From Roseiarcus sp037446355 (GTDB lineage: Bacteria > Pseudomonadota > Alphaproteobacteria > Rhizobiales > Beijerinckiaceae): a stretch of DNA of 64,000 nt. Below the pieces are notes generated by a model that had not been told where the DNA came from, did not search any database, and saw only the letters and a list, made by a program, of their open reading frames with translations. Positions 53,269 to 61,786 of the stretch are shown here, in pieces; positions within the stretch are counted from its first letter, which is position 1; each line of letters begins with the position of its first letter. The DNA is taken from positions 39,559-103,558 of the forward strand of contig JBBIIT010000005.1 in the NCBI GenBank assembly GCA_037446355.1, written 5' to 3'. A program made the position numbers and the translations under genes.

Positions 53269-56200
53269 TTGCGCCGTCTCGCGAACGCGAATCGGGAACC
53301 TGCGCCTGTGCCATTGCCCGCCCTGAAACCGGAACTCGCTCTGCTCGAGGCCGAAGGCCCGATCGCGCTGGCTTTCAATGCGTCTGCGCGTTCAGTTCCC
53401 TACCGCGCGCCGGCGTCCCGGCCGCAGGAGCTTTCCATCCTCAGCGACGCTTCGATGCTGCGCTGGCGCTATGGCGAGCGTCTCGACGATGTGCTCGAGG
53501 ATGCCTGCCGCCGCCACGCCGACCGAATCGCGGTCGCGGTCGACGGTGCGGAAATCAGCTATCGTGATCTCGACGCGCGCGCCAACCGCATGGCGCGTTT
53601 TTTCATTGAGCGCGGGGTCAAGCCGGGCGATAGGGTCGCCGTGCTGCTCGATCGCGGGTTGGAGACCTCTGTCGCGCTGTTCGCCCTTTTGAAAGCGCGC
53701 GCGGCCTATGTGCCGCTTGACGCCAATCATCCGCCCGAGCGCCTGCGCTATATCATCGACGACGCCAAGGCCTCGCTCGTCATCGCCCATTTGCGTCTGG
53801 CCGACCGCCTCGCCGATTGCGAAGTTCCGCGGCTCATCCTCGACAAGACGCGCGAGGATCTCGCCGCGCTCGACGATGCGCCGCTCGGCGAGCGGGAACG
53901 TCCCGCGAGCGAGGACGGGCTCTGCTACGTTCTCTACACATCGGGCACCACTGGCCACCCCAAGGGCGTCGCGATCGCTCACCCCAGCATTTGCAACTTC
54001 GTGCGCGTCGCCGCCGAGCGTTACGGCTTTGCGCCGGGCGACCGGGTCTATCAGGGCATGTCGATCGCCTTCGATTTCTCGATCGAGGAACTTTGGGTTC
54101 CCCTCGTCGCCGGGGCGACGCTGGTTCCGAACGCCGCCGCGACCAGTCTGTTCGGCGAGGAACTCGCCGATTTTCTGGAATCGCGCGAAGTCACCTGCTT
54201 TTGCTGCGTGCCGACGCTGCTAGCTTCCATCGACCGCGATCTGCCGAACCTGCGCGTGCTGCTGATCGGCGGCGAGGCCTGCCCGCCGGCGCTGGTCAAG
54301 CGTTGGGACCGCGCGGACCGCTTCCTGCTGAACAGCTACGGTCCGACCGAAACCACCGTCACCGCGACGCTCGGACGTATGAGCGCCGACAGGTGCGTCA
54401 CCATCGGCCGTCCGCTGCCGACTTATTCCATCGTCATCCTCGATCCCAAATTCGGCGTGGCGCTGGAAATGGGGGAGGCCGGCGAGATCGGCATCGCCGG
54501 AATCGGCGTCGCCGAAGGCTACGTCAACCGCCGCGAACTGACCGACGCCAAGTTCATCCCGGATTTCCTTTCCCTGCCCAACAATCCGTCGGGCCGCATC
54601 TATCGCACCGGCGATCTCGGGCGCATCAACGAGGACGGCGAGATCGAATATCTCGGCCGCATCGACACCCAAGTGAAGCTGCGCGGCTATCGCATTGAGC
54701 TGACCGAAATCGAATCGGTGCTGCTGGAATCGCCCGATATCGCCCAGGTCGTCGTCACGACGTTCGAACCGGAACCGGGCGCTCCCGAACTCGTGGCCTA
54801 TTATTCCGTCAAGCATGGCGCGCCCGCGCCAGATCGGGCGGCGATGGTCTCGCTTCTGCGCTCGCGCCTGCCGGCCTATATGACGCCGGCCTTCCTCGAG
54901 CGGTTGCCTTTCATCCCGACCCTGGTCAGCAATAAAGCCGATCGCGAGAAACTGCCCGCCCCGAAATCCGCGCGTCTTCGCTACGCCGAGTCCTATGTGC
55001 CCGCGAGCACGCCGACCGAGCACGTCCTCAGCCGCGCGCTGATGGAAACGCTCGGCCTCGACGTCGTCTCGGTCGAAGGCGACTTCTTCAACGAATATGG
55101 CGCCCATTCGCTGCTGATGGCGCGTTTTTGCGCTAAAATTCGCCAGCTAGCGCCTAGCTTCCATGTCGCCATGCGCGACGTTTACACCAATCCGACCGTC
55201 CGCCGTCTCGCCGCCGCGATCGACACGGTCAAGCCGGTGGCGGCGATCGAGGCCGACGAACTCGCCGCGCATAGCCCGGGCGATCTGGTCTATTACAGCG
55301 CCGGCGCCGCGCAGGTCGCCTTCTACGTCGTAGCCGGCGGCGTCGGCGTCGCCTACGCCCAGGCGAGCCTCGAATGGACCTACGCGGCTCTCGCCTCGCC
55401 GCTCGAACTCTACGCGCGCGCGCTCGTCGTTGTCGTTACGGCGTTCGCCGGCCTCAACCTGGCCGCGGTCCTCGCCAAGTGGCTGCTGATCGGTCGCGCG
55501 CGCCCAGGCGCCGTGGACTTGTGGAGCGCGGCCTATGTCCGGTTCTGGATGGCGCGCCAGATCATTCGCTGGGCGCCCGCCAACGCCTTCGTCGGCACGC
55601 CAATCTACAACGTCTTCCTGCGTGCGCTCGGCGCCCGCATCGGCCGAAAGGCCGTGATCGCTTCGACCGATATTCCCGTCGCGGCTGATCTTTTCCATGT
55701 CGGCGACAACGCCGTCGTGATGAAGCGCGTCGTCGCGCCCGGCTATTCGGCCCGCGGCAATCGCCTCCACTTCGGCGAAATCCGCATCGGCGCCGGCGGC
55801 TTCGTTGGCGAGGCGAGCGTGCTCGACCTCGATTCGTCCATCGGCGATTTCGGACAACTCGGCCATTCCTCGTCCTTGCAAAGTGGAGAGCGCGTGCCCG
55901 AAGGCAAGCGATATCAGGGCTCGCCCGCCGAGGAGACGACGACGAATTTCCGGCTCGCCGACGCCGCGACCTCGACGCCGCTGCGTCGCGCGCTTTTCAC
56001 AGCCGGGCAGCTTTTCCTCTCGCTCGCGGTAGTCGGCGCCCTTGCGGACGCCGCCCTGACCTACGCGATAGCGTACTGGGCCGCAGGACCAGGCGCGAAC
56101 CCGGTGGCGCAGGCAAGCGTCTGGAGCGCGGTGGCGGCGCTGGCGCCGAGCGCGCTCGCCCTGTCGCTCGGATTTTTCGTCGCCTCGATGATCGCCGGCC

Positions 56201-57459
56201 TCGCGGTGGTTTATCTCCTGCCGAGGTTCGCCAATCTCTTCCTCGAGGAAGGGCGGATTTATCCGCTCTACGGTTTCCATTATTCCATGCAGGCGATCGT
56301 CGAAACGTTCAGCAATTCGCCGTTTTTCAATCTGCTGTTCGGCGACAGCGTGTTTATCGAACCCTATCTGCGCTTCGTTGGCCTGAAGTTGGCGCCGAAT
56401 TCCACCACGGGTTCGAATTTTGGCAGCGATCAGCGCCACGACAATCCGTTCCTTTGTTCGATCGGCGCCGGCGTCGTCGCCTCGGACGGCCTCAATCTCG
56501 GCAATATCGCGATGTCGAGCGAAGCGTTCCGTCTTGGCGAATGCCGTATCGGCGCGAATTCGTTCCTCGGCACCGACGTTTACGTGCCGCCAGCCGCGCG
56601 GGTCGGCGAGAATTGCCTGTTCGCGACCAAGACGATGGCGCCGATCGACGGGCCGCTTCGCGAGAACGTCGGCCTGCTCGGCTCGCCGAGCTTTGAAATC
56701 CCACGCGCCGCGAATCGCGACGTCGAACTGCGCTCGAAGCTCGCGGCCGAGGAGCAGCGCCGGCGGCTGGCAATGAAAACCCGCCATAATTTCCTGACGG
56801 CGCTCGCTTTCCTGGGCACGCACTGGTTCGCCGAGTTTATCGCGTTGTTCGCGCTGACGCTGGCGGCGCAGGAGTTTGGCGCCGATAATTTCCTCGCGAT
56901 CGCCGCGACGACGGGCTTGGTCCTTTTCGTCGTCGTCGCGTTTTACTTGACGTGCGCGCGCGCGGCGATCGGCTTTGGCCGGCTGCGACCGGAAATCGCG
57001 ACCGTCAACGATCCCGCGTTCTGGCGCGTCGAACGGTACTGGAAACTCTCCGCCACTCAAGCCACCCAGCTTTTCGCGGGCACGCCGCTGCGCAGCCTGA
57101 TTCTGCGCGCGATGGGAGCGCGGGTCGGTCGTAAGGTGTTCGACGACGGCGCGGTCCTGACCGAGGCGAGTCTGGTGAGCATCGCCGACGGCGCCAATCT
57201 CAATCTTGGCGTAGTCGTGCAGTCGCATTCGCTCGAGGAGGGCGTTTATAAATCCGATCACGTCCATATCGGCGCCGGCGCGGCGCTCGGCTCGGGCGCG
57301 TTCGTCCATTATGGCGTGACGATGAACGAAAAGACGCGGCTCGACGCCGATTCGTTCCTGATGAAGGGCGAGATAACGCCCGCCCATTCGCGCTGGCGCG
57401 GCAATCCGGCCAAGATGATTGGCCAGCGCGTCGCGCGCAGGCCCGTCGCCGCGGCCTGA
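53269..57459 (+). CDS. Pls/PosA-type single-module nonribosomal peptide synthetase with membrane acyltransferase-like terminal domain
   Basis: A 1396-residue enzyme. The adenylation domain covers about 80-590 (LYTSGTTGHPKGV near 221, GPTETTVTATLG near 355, YRTGDLGRINEDGEIEYLGR near 445, NKADREKLP near 560). The peptidyl carrier domain has its phosphopantetheine serine in EYGAHSLLMARF at residue 614. After about residue 690 come six or so membrane helices between tandem beta-helix, acyltransferase-like domains; this end matches the terminal domain of epsilon-poly-lysine synthetase-type proteins (TIGR02353). There is no condensation or thioesterase domain. The selectivity residues I can place (D, F, E, T, L, G, S, V, T, K) look like lysine/ornithine codes. 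Start TTG at 53269 or GTG at 53308; unsure. The PPTase gene follows with a one-base overlap. Confidence 0.85.
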   Translation: MRRLANANREPAPVPLPALKPELALLEAEGPIALAFNASARSVPYRAPASRPQELSILSDASMLRWRYGERLDDVLEDACRRHADRIAVAVDGAEISYRDLDARANRMARFFIERGVKPGDRVAVLLDRGLETSVALFALLKARAAYVPLDANHPPERLRYIIDDAKASLVIAHLRLADRLADCEVPRLILDKTREDLAALDDAPLGERERPASEDGLCYVLYTSGTTGHPKGVAIAHPSICNFVRVAAERYGFAPGDRVYQGMSIAFDFSIEELWVPLVAGATLVPNAAATSLFGEELADFLESREVTCFCCVPTLLASIDRDLPNLRVLLIGGEACPPALVKRWDRADRFLLNSYGPTETTVTATLGRMSADRCVTIGRPLPTYSIVILDPKFGVALEMGEAGEIGIAGIGVAEGYVNRRELTDAKFIPDFLSLPNNPSGRIYRTGDLGRINEDGEIEYLGRIDTQVKLRGYRIELTEIESVLLESPDIAQVVVTTFEPEPGAPELVAYYSVKHGAPAPDRAAMVSLLRSRLPAYMTPAFLERLPFIPTLVSNKADREKLPAPKSARLRYAESYVPASTPTEHVLSRALMETLGLDVVSVEGDFFNEYGAHSLLMARFCAKIRQLAPSFHVAMRDVYTNPTVRRLAAAIDTVKPVAAIEADELAAHSPGDLVYYSAGAAQVAFYVVAGGVGVAYAQASLEWTYAALASPLELYARALVVVVTAFAGLNLAAVLAKWLLIGRARPGAVDLWSAAYVRFWMARQIIRWAPANAFVGTPIYNVFLRALGARIGRKAVIASTDIPVAADLFHVGDNAVVMKRVVAPGYSARGNRLHFGEIRIGAGGFVGEASVLDLDSSIGDFGQLGHSSSLQSGERVPEGKRYQGSPAEETTTNFRLADAATSTPLRRALFTAGQLFLSLAVVGALADAALTYAIAYWAAGPGANPVAQASVWSAVAALAPSALALSLGFFVASMIAGLAVVYLLPRFANLFLEEGRIYPLYGFHYSMQAIVETFSNSPFFNLLFGDSVFIEPYLRFVGLKLAPNSTTGSNFGSDQRHDNPFLCSIGAGVVASDGLNLGNIAMSSEAFRLGECRIGANSFLGTDVYVPPAARVGENCLFATKTMAPIDGPLRENVGLLGSPSFEIPRAANRDVELRSKLAAEEQRRRLAMKTRHNFLTALAFLGTHWFAEFIALFALTLAAQEFGADNFLAIAATTGLVLFVVVAFYLTCARAAIGFGRLRPEIATVNDPAFWRVERYWKLSATQATQLFAGTPLRSLILRAMGARVGRKVFDDGAVLTEASLVSIADGANLNLGVVVQSHSLEEGVYKSDHVHIGAGAALGSGAFVHYGVTMNEKTRLDADSFLMKGEITPAHSRWRGNPAKMIGQRVARRPVAAA

Positions 57460-58082
57460 TGGCGCAGGCGCCGGACGGAGGTCTTGCGCTCGGCCCCCTG
57501 CGCGCGGCGCTCGCTCCCGCGGGCGTACGCATTGGCGCCCGGCGCATCGCTCCAGGCGACGAAGCGGCGTTTACGACCGATTCCGCCGAGCCGCTCGCGC
57601 GACGCCGAGCCAGCGGCGCGGCGCGCCTCGTCGCGCGACGCCTTCTGGCCGAACTCGGCGGCGACAGCGAGCCGGCGCTGCCGCGCTCGGCCTCGCGCGC
57701 GCCGGTCTGGCCGGCAGGGTTCGTCGGCTCGCTCGCGCATGACGCGGAATATGCGGTCGCGGCGGTCGCCCGTGCGCGCGATCTCGCGTCGCTCGGCGTC
57801 GACGTCGAACCCGCAGAGCCGTTGCCGGACGACGTTCTCGAATTCGCCCTCAATGCGAACGAGCGCCGGCAGGCGGCGACGCGCCCGATAGCGGGCCGGG
57901 CGATATTCGCCGCCAAGGAGGCGGTCTACAAAGCGATCCATCCCCTCGACGGCTCGCCGCTCGAATACGATGAGATCGACGTCGATCTGGAGAACGGGCG
58001 GGCGAAGCTCGCCGACGGACGTACGCTCATTCTGTTTGCGGATTGCGGCGCGCGAGTGATCGCGGTCGCGCTTCCGACCTAA
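57459..58082 (+). CDS. 4'-phosphopantetheinyl transferase, Sfp/EntD type
   Basis: A 207-residue enzyme that attaches the CoA-derived phosphopantetheine arm to carrier domains. SLGVDVEPAEPLPDDV holds the metal-binding GxDxE and FAAKEAVYKAIHPLDG the (F/W)xxKEaxxK motif. It starts one base inside the NRPS stop (TGATG), so it is very likely co-translated with the NRPS and activates its Ser614. It is convergent with the anti-sigma gene and shares stop bases with it. Confidence 0.92.
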   Translation: MAQAPDGGLALGPLRAALAPAGVRIGARRIAPGDEAAFTTDSAEPLARRRASGAARLVARRLLAELGGDSEPALPRSASRAPVWPAGFVGSLAHDAEYAVAAVARARDLASLGVDVEPAEPLPDDVLEFALNANERRQAATRPIAGRAIFAAKEAVYKAIHPLDGSPLEYDEIDVDLENGRAKLADGRTLILFADCGARVIAVALPT

Positions 58083-58933
58083 GGCAGCCAGATCGGCGCG
58101 CGCGCGCGCAGCAGCCGCGCCACCACATCCGGGTCAGCCCCGACGGCGGCCAATCCGAGCGCGCCGTCAGTCCGCGCCGAAGCGATCAATGAACCGAAGG
58201 CGCGCGTGCGCGGCGCCAGCGCCGGGGGCGCGTCGAGCGGCTCGGCGATGAGTCCGGCCTGCGCCTGGCTCGGCGTCCGCATCAGGATCAACGCCGCGGC
58301 GCCGTCGACGCCGGGAACGAGGCGCGCGCCTTCGAGACGCCAGCCCGCCGCTCGCAGATCCGCGGTTCGCGCAAGATTCGCATAGCTCGGGCCAAGCCAA
58401 GCGATGAGCGCGCCGACGTCGGAAGTCGAAAGGTCGAGCGTCGGCCCCTCGGCGTCGGCAAAAGCGCGGTAGGCGGCGACGCCCGCCTCCATCAGCGGCG
58501 TCCGGACGTCGCCGGGTCCGCCGAAAAGATCGACCGCGACATAAACAATCATCATCGCCAGCCCGACCGCCCAGCGACGAAAGCGCTTCGGCCATCGCGT
58601 CCTTGAAACCGCCGAAAATAACGTCATGAACTCTCGGGACTCGGCGACCGCCTCCGCGTTTTGCTCGAATGACGCGACACGGAGCGCGAATTCGCCCGGC
58701 TTGCGCGGCGCGAAATTCTCGTTGGAGGCGCGCGGGTGGACGAGCGGGCCGCGCGCCCTCGGGGTCACGGCGAAAGTCACCCGAATGGCGTCGTTTTGCG
58801 CTTTCCAGATTTCGACCCGGCGACGCAGCGCCGCATCGTCGCGCAGTCGAGCTTCGAATGCACGCCGCGCCTCGAGGCTCAGGCAATTGTCGACGTAGGC
58901 GTGCGCCTCCGCCGCGCCGGCCCGCTCGTTCAC
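58079..58933 (-). CDS. Membrane anti-sigma factor-like protein
   Basis: A 284-residue protein. The N-terminus AHAYVDNCLSLEARRAFEARLRDDAALRRRVEIWKAQNDAIR is the helical anti-sigma domain common to Fec/ECF regulators. A single membrane helix (AVGLAMMIVYVAVDLFG) sits near residue 140-155, and the rest is a periplasmic sensor region of unknown fold. The GTG at 58933 overlaps the sigma gene stop as GTGA. It likely sequesters the sigma factor and releases it upon an envelope signal; the signal is unknown. Confidence 0.75.
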   Translation of the reverse strand: MNERAGAAEAHAYVDNCLSLEARRAFEARLRDDAALRRRVEIWKAQNDAIRVTFAVTPRARGPLVHPRASNENFAPRKPGEFALRVASFEQNAEAVAESREFMTLFSAVSRTRWPKRFRRWAVGLAMMIVYVAVDLFGGPGDVRTPLMEAGVAAYRAFADAEGPTLDLSTSDVGALIAWLGPSYANLARTADLRAAGWRLEGARLVPGVDGAAALILMRTPSQAQAGLIAEPLDAPPALAPRTRAFGSLIASARTDGALGLAAVGADPDVVARLLRARAPIWLP

Positions 58934-59526
58934 TTGATGATCCTGAGATGCGAAGGCCCTCGCCAGGATGTTCGCGTCGCCGTGGCCAGTCCCATGTGCT
59001 CGGCCAAGCGCGCGCGCGCGCGATCGAGCCGCTCGATCAGATGCGAGAGAGGAATATCGAGCGCCGCCGCCGCGCCAGCGTGCGAGAACCCCGCCAGCAC
59101 GACCAGCAACAGCGCCTCGCGCAACTCCAGCGGCAACGCCCGGACGCCCGCGCCGACCGCGGCGCTGGGCCGGCCCGGCCCCGGCGCGTCGTTCCATCCG
59201 GCGGCGTCGTCCTCCTGCGCAAGGCGGCGGACATGGCGGCGATACAGCTGAATGAACCGGAAATAGCCGCGCGTACGGGCGTCGACGCCGGCCGGCTCGG
59301 ATTCCAGCGCCAGCACACGGCTTTGGCGCACGAGCTTGTCCACCAAGCGCGCCGCGCTCGCCTCATCGGGCGTGAAACGGTCGTCAAGCGCCAAGGCGAG
59401 GCCGAAGCGTCTCAGACCTCCCGTTTCGTCGGAGCTGTCTCGGCTCGCGGACACCGTGAAAAGCCCTAAAATAGTTAATAGCGAGTTAATCAGCTTATGC
59501 TCAAGCGCGTCGCCGTCCAAGCGCAT
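58930..59526 (-). CDS. ECF-type RNA polymerase sigma factor-like protein
   Basis: A 198-residue protein. The C-terminal PLELREALLLVVLAGFSHAGAAAALDIPLSHLIERLDRARARLAEHM is a sigma-70 region 4 that would bind a -35 element. The N-terminal part contains a helical DEASAARLVDKLVRQSRVLALE that may be region 2, but region 2 is weak, so DNA melting and core binding are not assured. I take the ATG at 59526; the longer frame has no sigma features. Coupled to the anti-sigma gene. Confidence 0.65.
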   Translation of the reverse strand: MRLDGDALEHKLINSLLTILGLFTVSASRDSSDETGGLRRFGLALALDDRFTPDEASAARLVDKLVRQSRVLALESEPAGVDARTRGYFRFIQLYRRHVRRLAQEDDAAGWNDAPGPGRPSAAVGAGVRALPLELREALLLVVLAGFSHAGAAAALDIPLSHLIERLDRARARLAEHMGLATATRTSWRGPSHLRIIK

Positions 59527-59659
59527 TGTGAGCGTTTTCAAACATTTTGTGACGGGACGCGCGAGCGGCGAGCCTTCCCATCGCGGCCGGGCGAGGCTAT
59601 GGGAGGGCGCCGTCCCGATCGGCAGAACGGGGCCGGCAGTAGTAGGCGAAGAGGTTCGA

Positions 59660-60499
59660 ATGACGGAAAACGGGATCACCGCGGTGAATGGCGCCGGGGT
59701 CATGCGCGGCCTCAAGGGCGTAATCCTTGGCGTCGCCAACAATCGCTCGATCGCCTGGGGCATCGCGCAGGCGGTCAGCGCCGCGGGCGCGGAGATCGGT
59801 TTGACCTATCAGGGCGAGGCGCTGGAAAAGCGGGTGCGCCCGCTCGCCAAGGAGATCGGGGCTCAGGTGCTCGGCCATTGCGACGTCACGGACGGCGCCA
59901 GCATCGACGCGGTGTTCGCGGAAGCCGAAAAGCTCTGGGGCCGCGTCGATTTCATCGTCCACTGCATCGCGTTCGCCGACAAGGATGAACTGACAGGCCG
60001 CTACATTGATACGACCGAGGCGAACTTCAACAAGTCACTGTCGATCTCCTGCTATTCCTTCACCGCTATCGCCCAGCGCGCCGAGAAACTGATGAAGCAC
60101 GGCGGCTCGATGCTGACGCTCACCTATTACGGCGCCGAGAAATGGATGCCGCACTATAACGTGATGGGCGTCGCCAAGGCGGCGCTCGAAGCGAGCGTGC
60201 GCTATCTGGCCGCCGATCTCGGCGCCAAGCAGATCCGCGTCAACGCGATCTCCGCCGGTCCGATCAAGACGCTGGCGGCTTCGGGCATCGGCGACTTCCG
60301 CTACATCCTGCGCTGGAACGAACATAACGCGCCGCTTCGCCGCACCGTCACCATCGAGGAGGTCGGCCAGAGCGCGGTCTATCTGCTGTCGCCGATGTCG
60401 CTCGGCGTCACCGGCGAAATCATGCATGTGGACGCGGGCTATCATGTCGTGGGCATGAAGAACCCCGCCGCGCCCGATATTTCCGTCGTAAAGGACTAG
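59660..60499 (+). CDS. fabI: Enoyl-[acyl-carrier-protein] reductase, NADH-dependent
   Basis: A 279-residue SDR-type FabI that does the last step of the fatty acid elongation cycle; it is the target of triclosan in relatives. GVANNRSIAWGIAQAVSAAGAEIGLTYQ is the cofactor motif, and the catalytic Tyr-X6-Lys motif is YNVMGVAK. AISAGPIKTLAASGI is also typical. The ATG at 59660 follows GAAGAGG. Its stop shares bases with that of the convergent MFS gene. Confidence 0.94.
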   Translation: MTENGITAVNGAGVMRGLKGVILGVANNRSIAWGIAQAVSAAGAEIGLTYQGEALEKRVRPLAKEIGAQVLGHCDVTDGASIDAVFAEAEKLWGRVDFIVHCIAFADKDELTGRYIDTTEANFNKSLSISCYSFTAIAQRAEKLMKHGGSMLTLTYYGAEKWMPHYNVMGVAKAALEASVRYLAADLGAKQIRVNAISAGPIKTLAASGIGDFRYILRWNEHNAPLRRTVTIEEVGQSAVYLLSPMSLGVTGEIMHVDAGYHVVGMKNPAAPDISVVKD

Positions 60500-61647
60500 C
60501 TCGGGCGGCGCGCGCGCGGCCAACGCAATAACGCATAGGTCGCGAAGGCGGCGAGCGCGGCGTGGACGACGGCGTTTTGCCAAAAGAGCATCGATGGGCC
60601 GATGGCGCGCATCGCCAGTGCGGCGAGCGGCGGCGCGGCGATGGCGCCCAAGCTATAGACGAACAACAGTCCGGCCGACACGAGCACCAGCTCATGCGGT
60701 CCCGCGCGGTCGTTGGCGATCGAGGCGGCGAGCGTATAAAGGGTGTAGGTGAAGAGCCCGACCAGGAAGCCGAGCGCGGTCAGCGCCGCCCCCTGAGGCT
60801 GCGAGAGTGCGAGAGCGACCTCGCAGGCCGCGCCGACGCTCATCACGACCGCCATCATCAGACGGCGGTCGACGCGGTCGGAGAGGCGTCCGACCGGAAA
60901 CACCCCCAGCGCCGATCCCAACACGATCGCTGCGGTGAAATAGGGCACTTTTTCCGGCGCGGCGCCGATCTGCAACGCGTAGATCGGCGCCAACGAGACG
61001 GCCGCGCCGTTGGCCGCGCCCGCCGCGAGCGCGGCGGCCACCGAGATCGGCGCCAGCGACATCAACCAGGAAACGCGCAGCGTGACTTCGCTCGGCGCGG
61101 TCGGAGCGTCGGCGCTCGTCATCGACAGCGGCACGATCGCCAGCGCGAACAAGCCCGCGCCAACCGTGAAGGTCGAAAAGCCGGTCGGCTCGAAGCCGCG
61201 CAGCAGCATTTGTCCGACCGCCGAGGCCGCGAAATTGACGATCTGATAGGTCGCGTAAAGCGCGCCGCGATTGCTGTTGTTCGCCTTGGCGTTGATCCAG
61301 GACTCGATCACCGCGTAGATGCCGGCGAAGGCGAAGCCGAGCAGCGCGCGCGCGACGAGCCAGGCGGCGGGCGAGGGCGCCAGCGGCATCGCGTCGATGG
61401 ATACCGCGCCGCAGGCGACGAACGCGGCGAACGACCTGATATGCCCGACCTCGCGCACGATCGCCGGCGTTTTCATTGTGCCCGCCAACATGCCCAGGAA
61501 ATAGGCCGAGCCCAACGCGCCGATGGTCAGCGCCCCGAAGCCGTCGAGATCGGCGCGAATGGGCGTGACGAGCGCGATCAGCGCGTTGCCCGTCACGAGC
61601 AAGAACACGGAAACCAGCAGCGCGGCGATGGGGTAAAGCGACTTCAC
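60496..61647 (-). CDS. MFS transporter, YcaD-like
   Basis: A 383-residue carrier with 12 hydrophobic helices. The motif ESWINAKANNSNRGALYATYQI is typical of the YcaD branch, and VFPVGRLSDRVDRRLMM is the central MFS loop. The substrate is unknown. The start is a GTG. It is divergent from the DAHP synthase gene across 139 bases. Confidence 0.88.
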   Translation of the reverse strand: MKSLYPIAALLVSVFLLVTGNALIALVTPIRADLDGFGALTIGALGSAYFLGMLAGTMKTPAIVREVGHIRSFAAFVACGAVSIDAMPLAPSPAAWLVARALLGFAFAGIYAVIESWINAKANNSNRGALYATYQIVNFAASAVGQMLLRGFEPTGFSTFTVGAGLFALAIVPLSMTSADAPTAPSEVTLRVSWLMSLAPISVAAALAAGAANGAAVSLAPIYALQIGAAPEKVPYFTAAIVLGSALGVFPVGRLSDRVDRRLMMAVVMSVGAACEVALALSQPQGAALTALGFLVGLFTYTLYTLAASIANDRAGPHELVLVSAGLLFVYSLGAIAAPPLAALAMRAIGPSMLFWQNAVVHAALAAFATYALLRWPRARRPS

Positions 61648-61786
61648 GGGCGATTCGGGGCTGATTTGGCCATGCTGACATGCGAGCGCGGTCGACGCGA
61701 GCCTCGTTTCGAGATATCGCCATACCGTCGCGGTTCCTATATAGACCGCGCCCTTAAGGTCGAAGCAGCAGTCGAGGCGTAGGCGA

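Noticed and set aside
55147..57387. 746-codon antisense frame in the synthetase gene
   Set aside because: Same shadow effect; composition is skewed to Arg and Gly with no recognisable domain.
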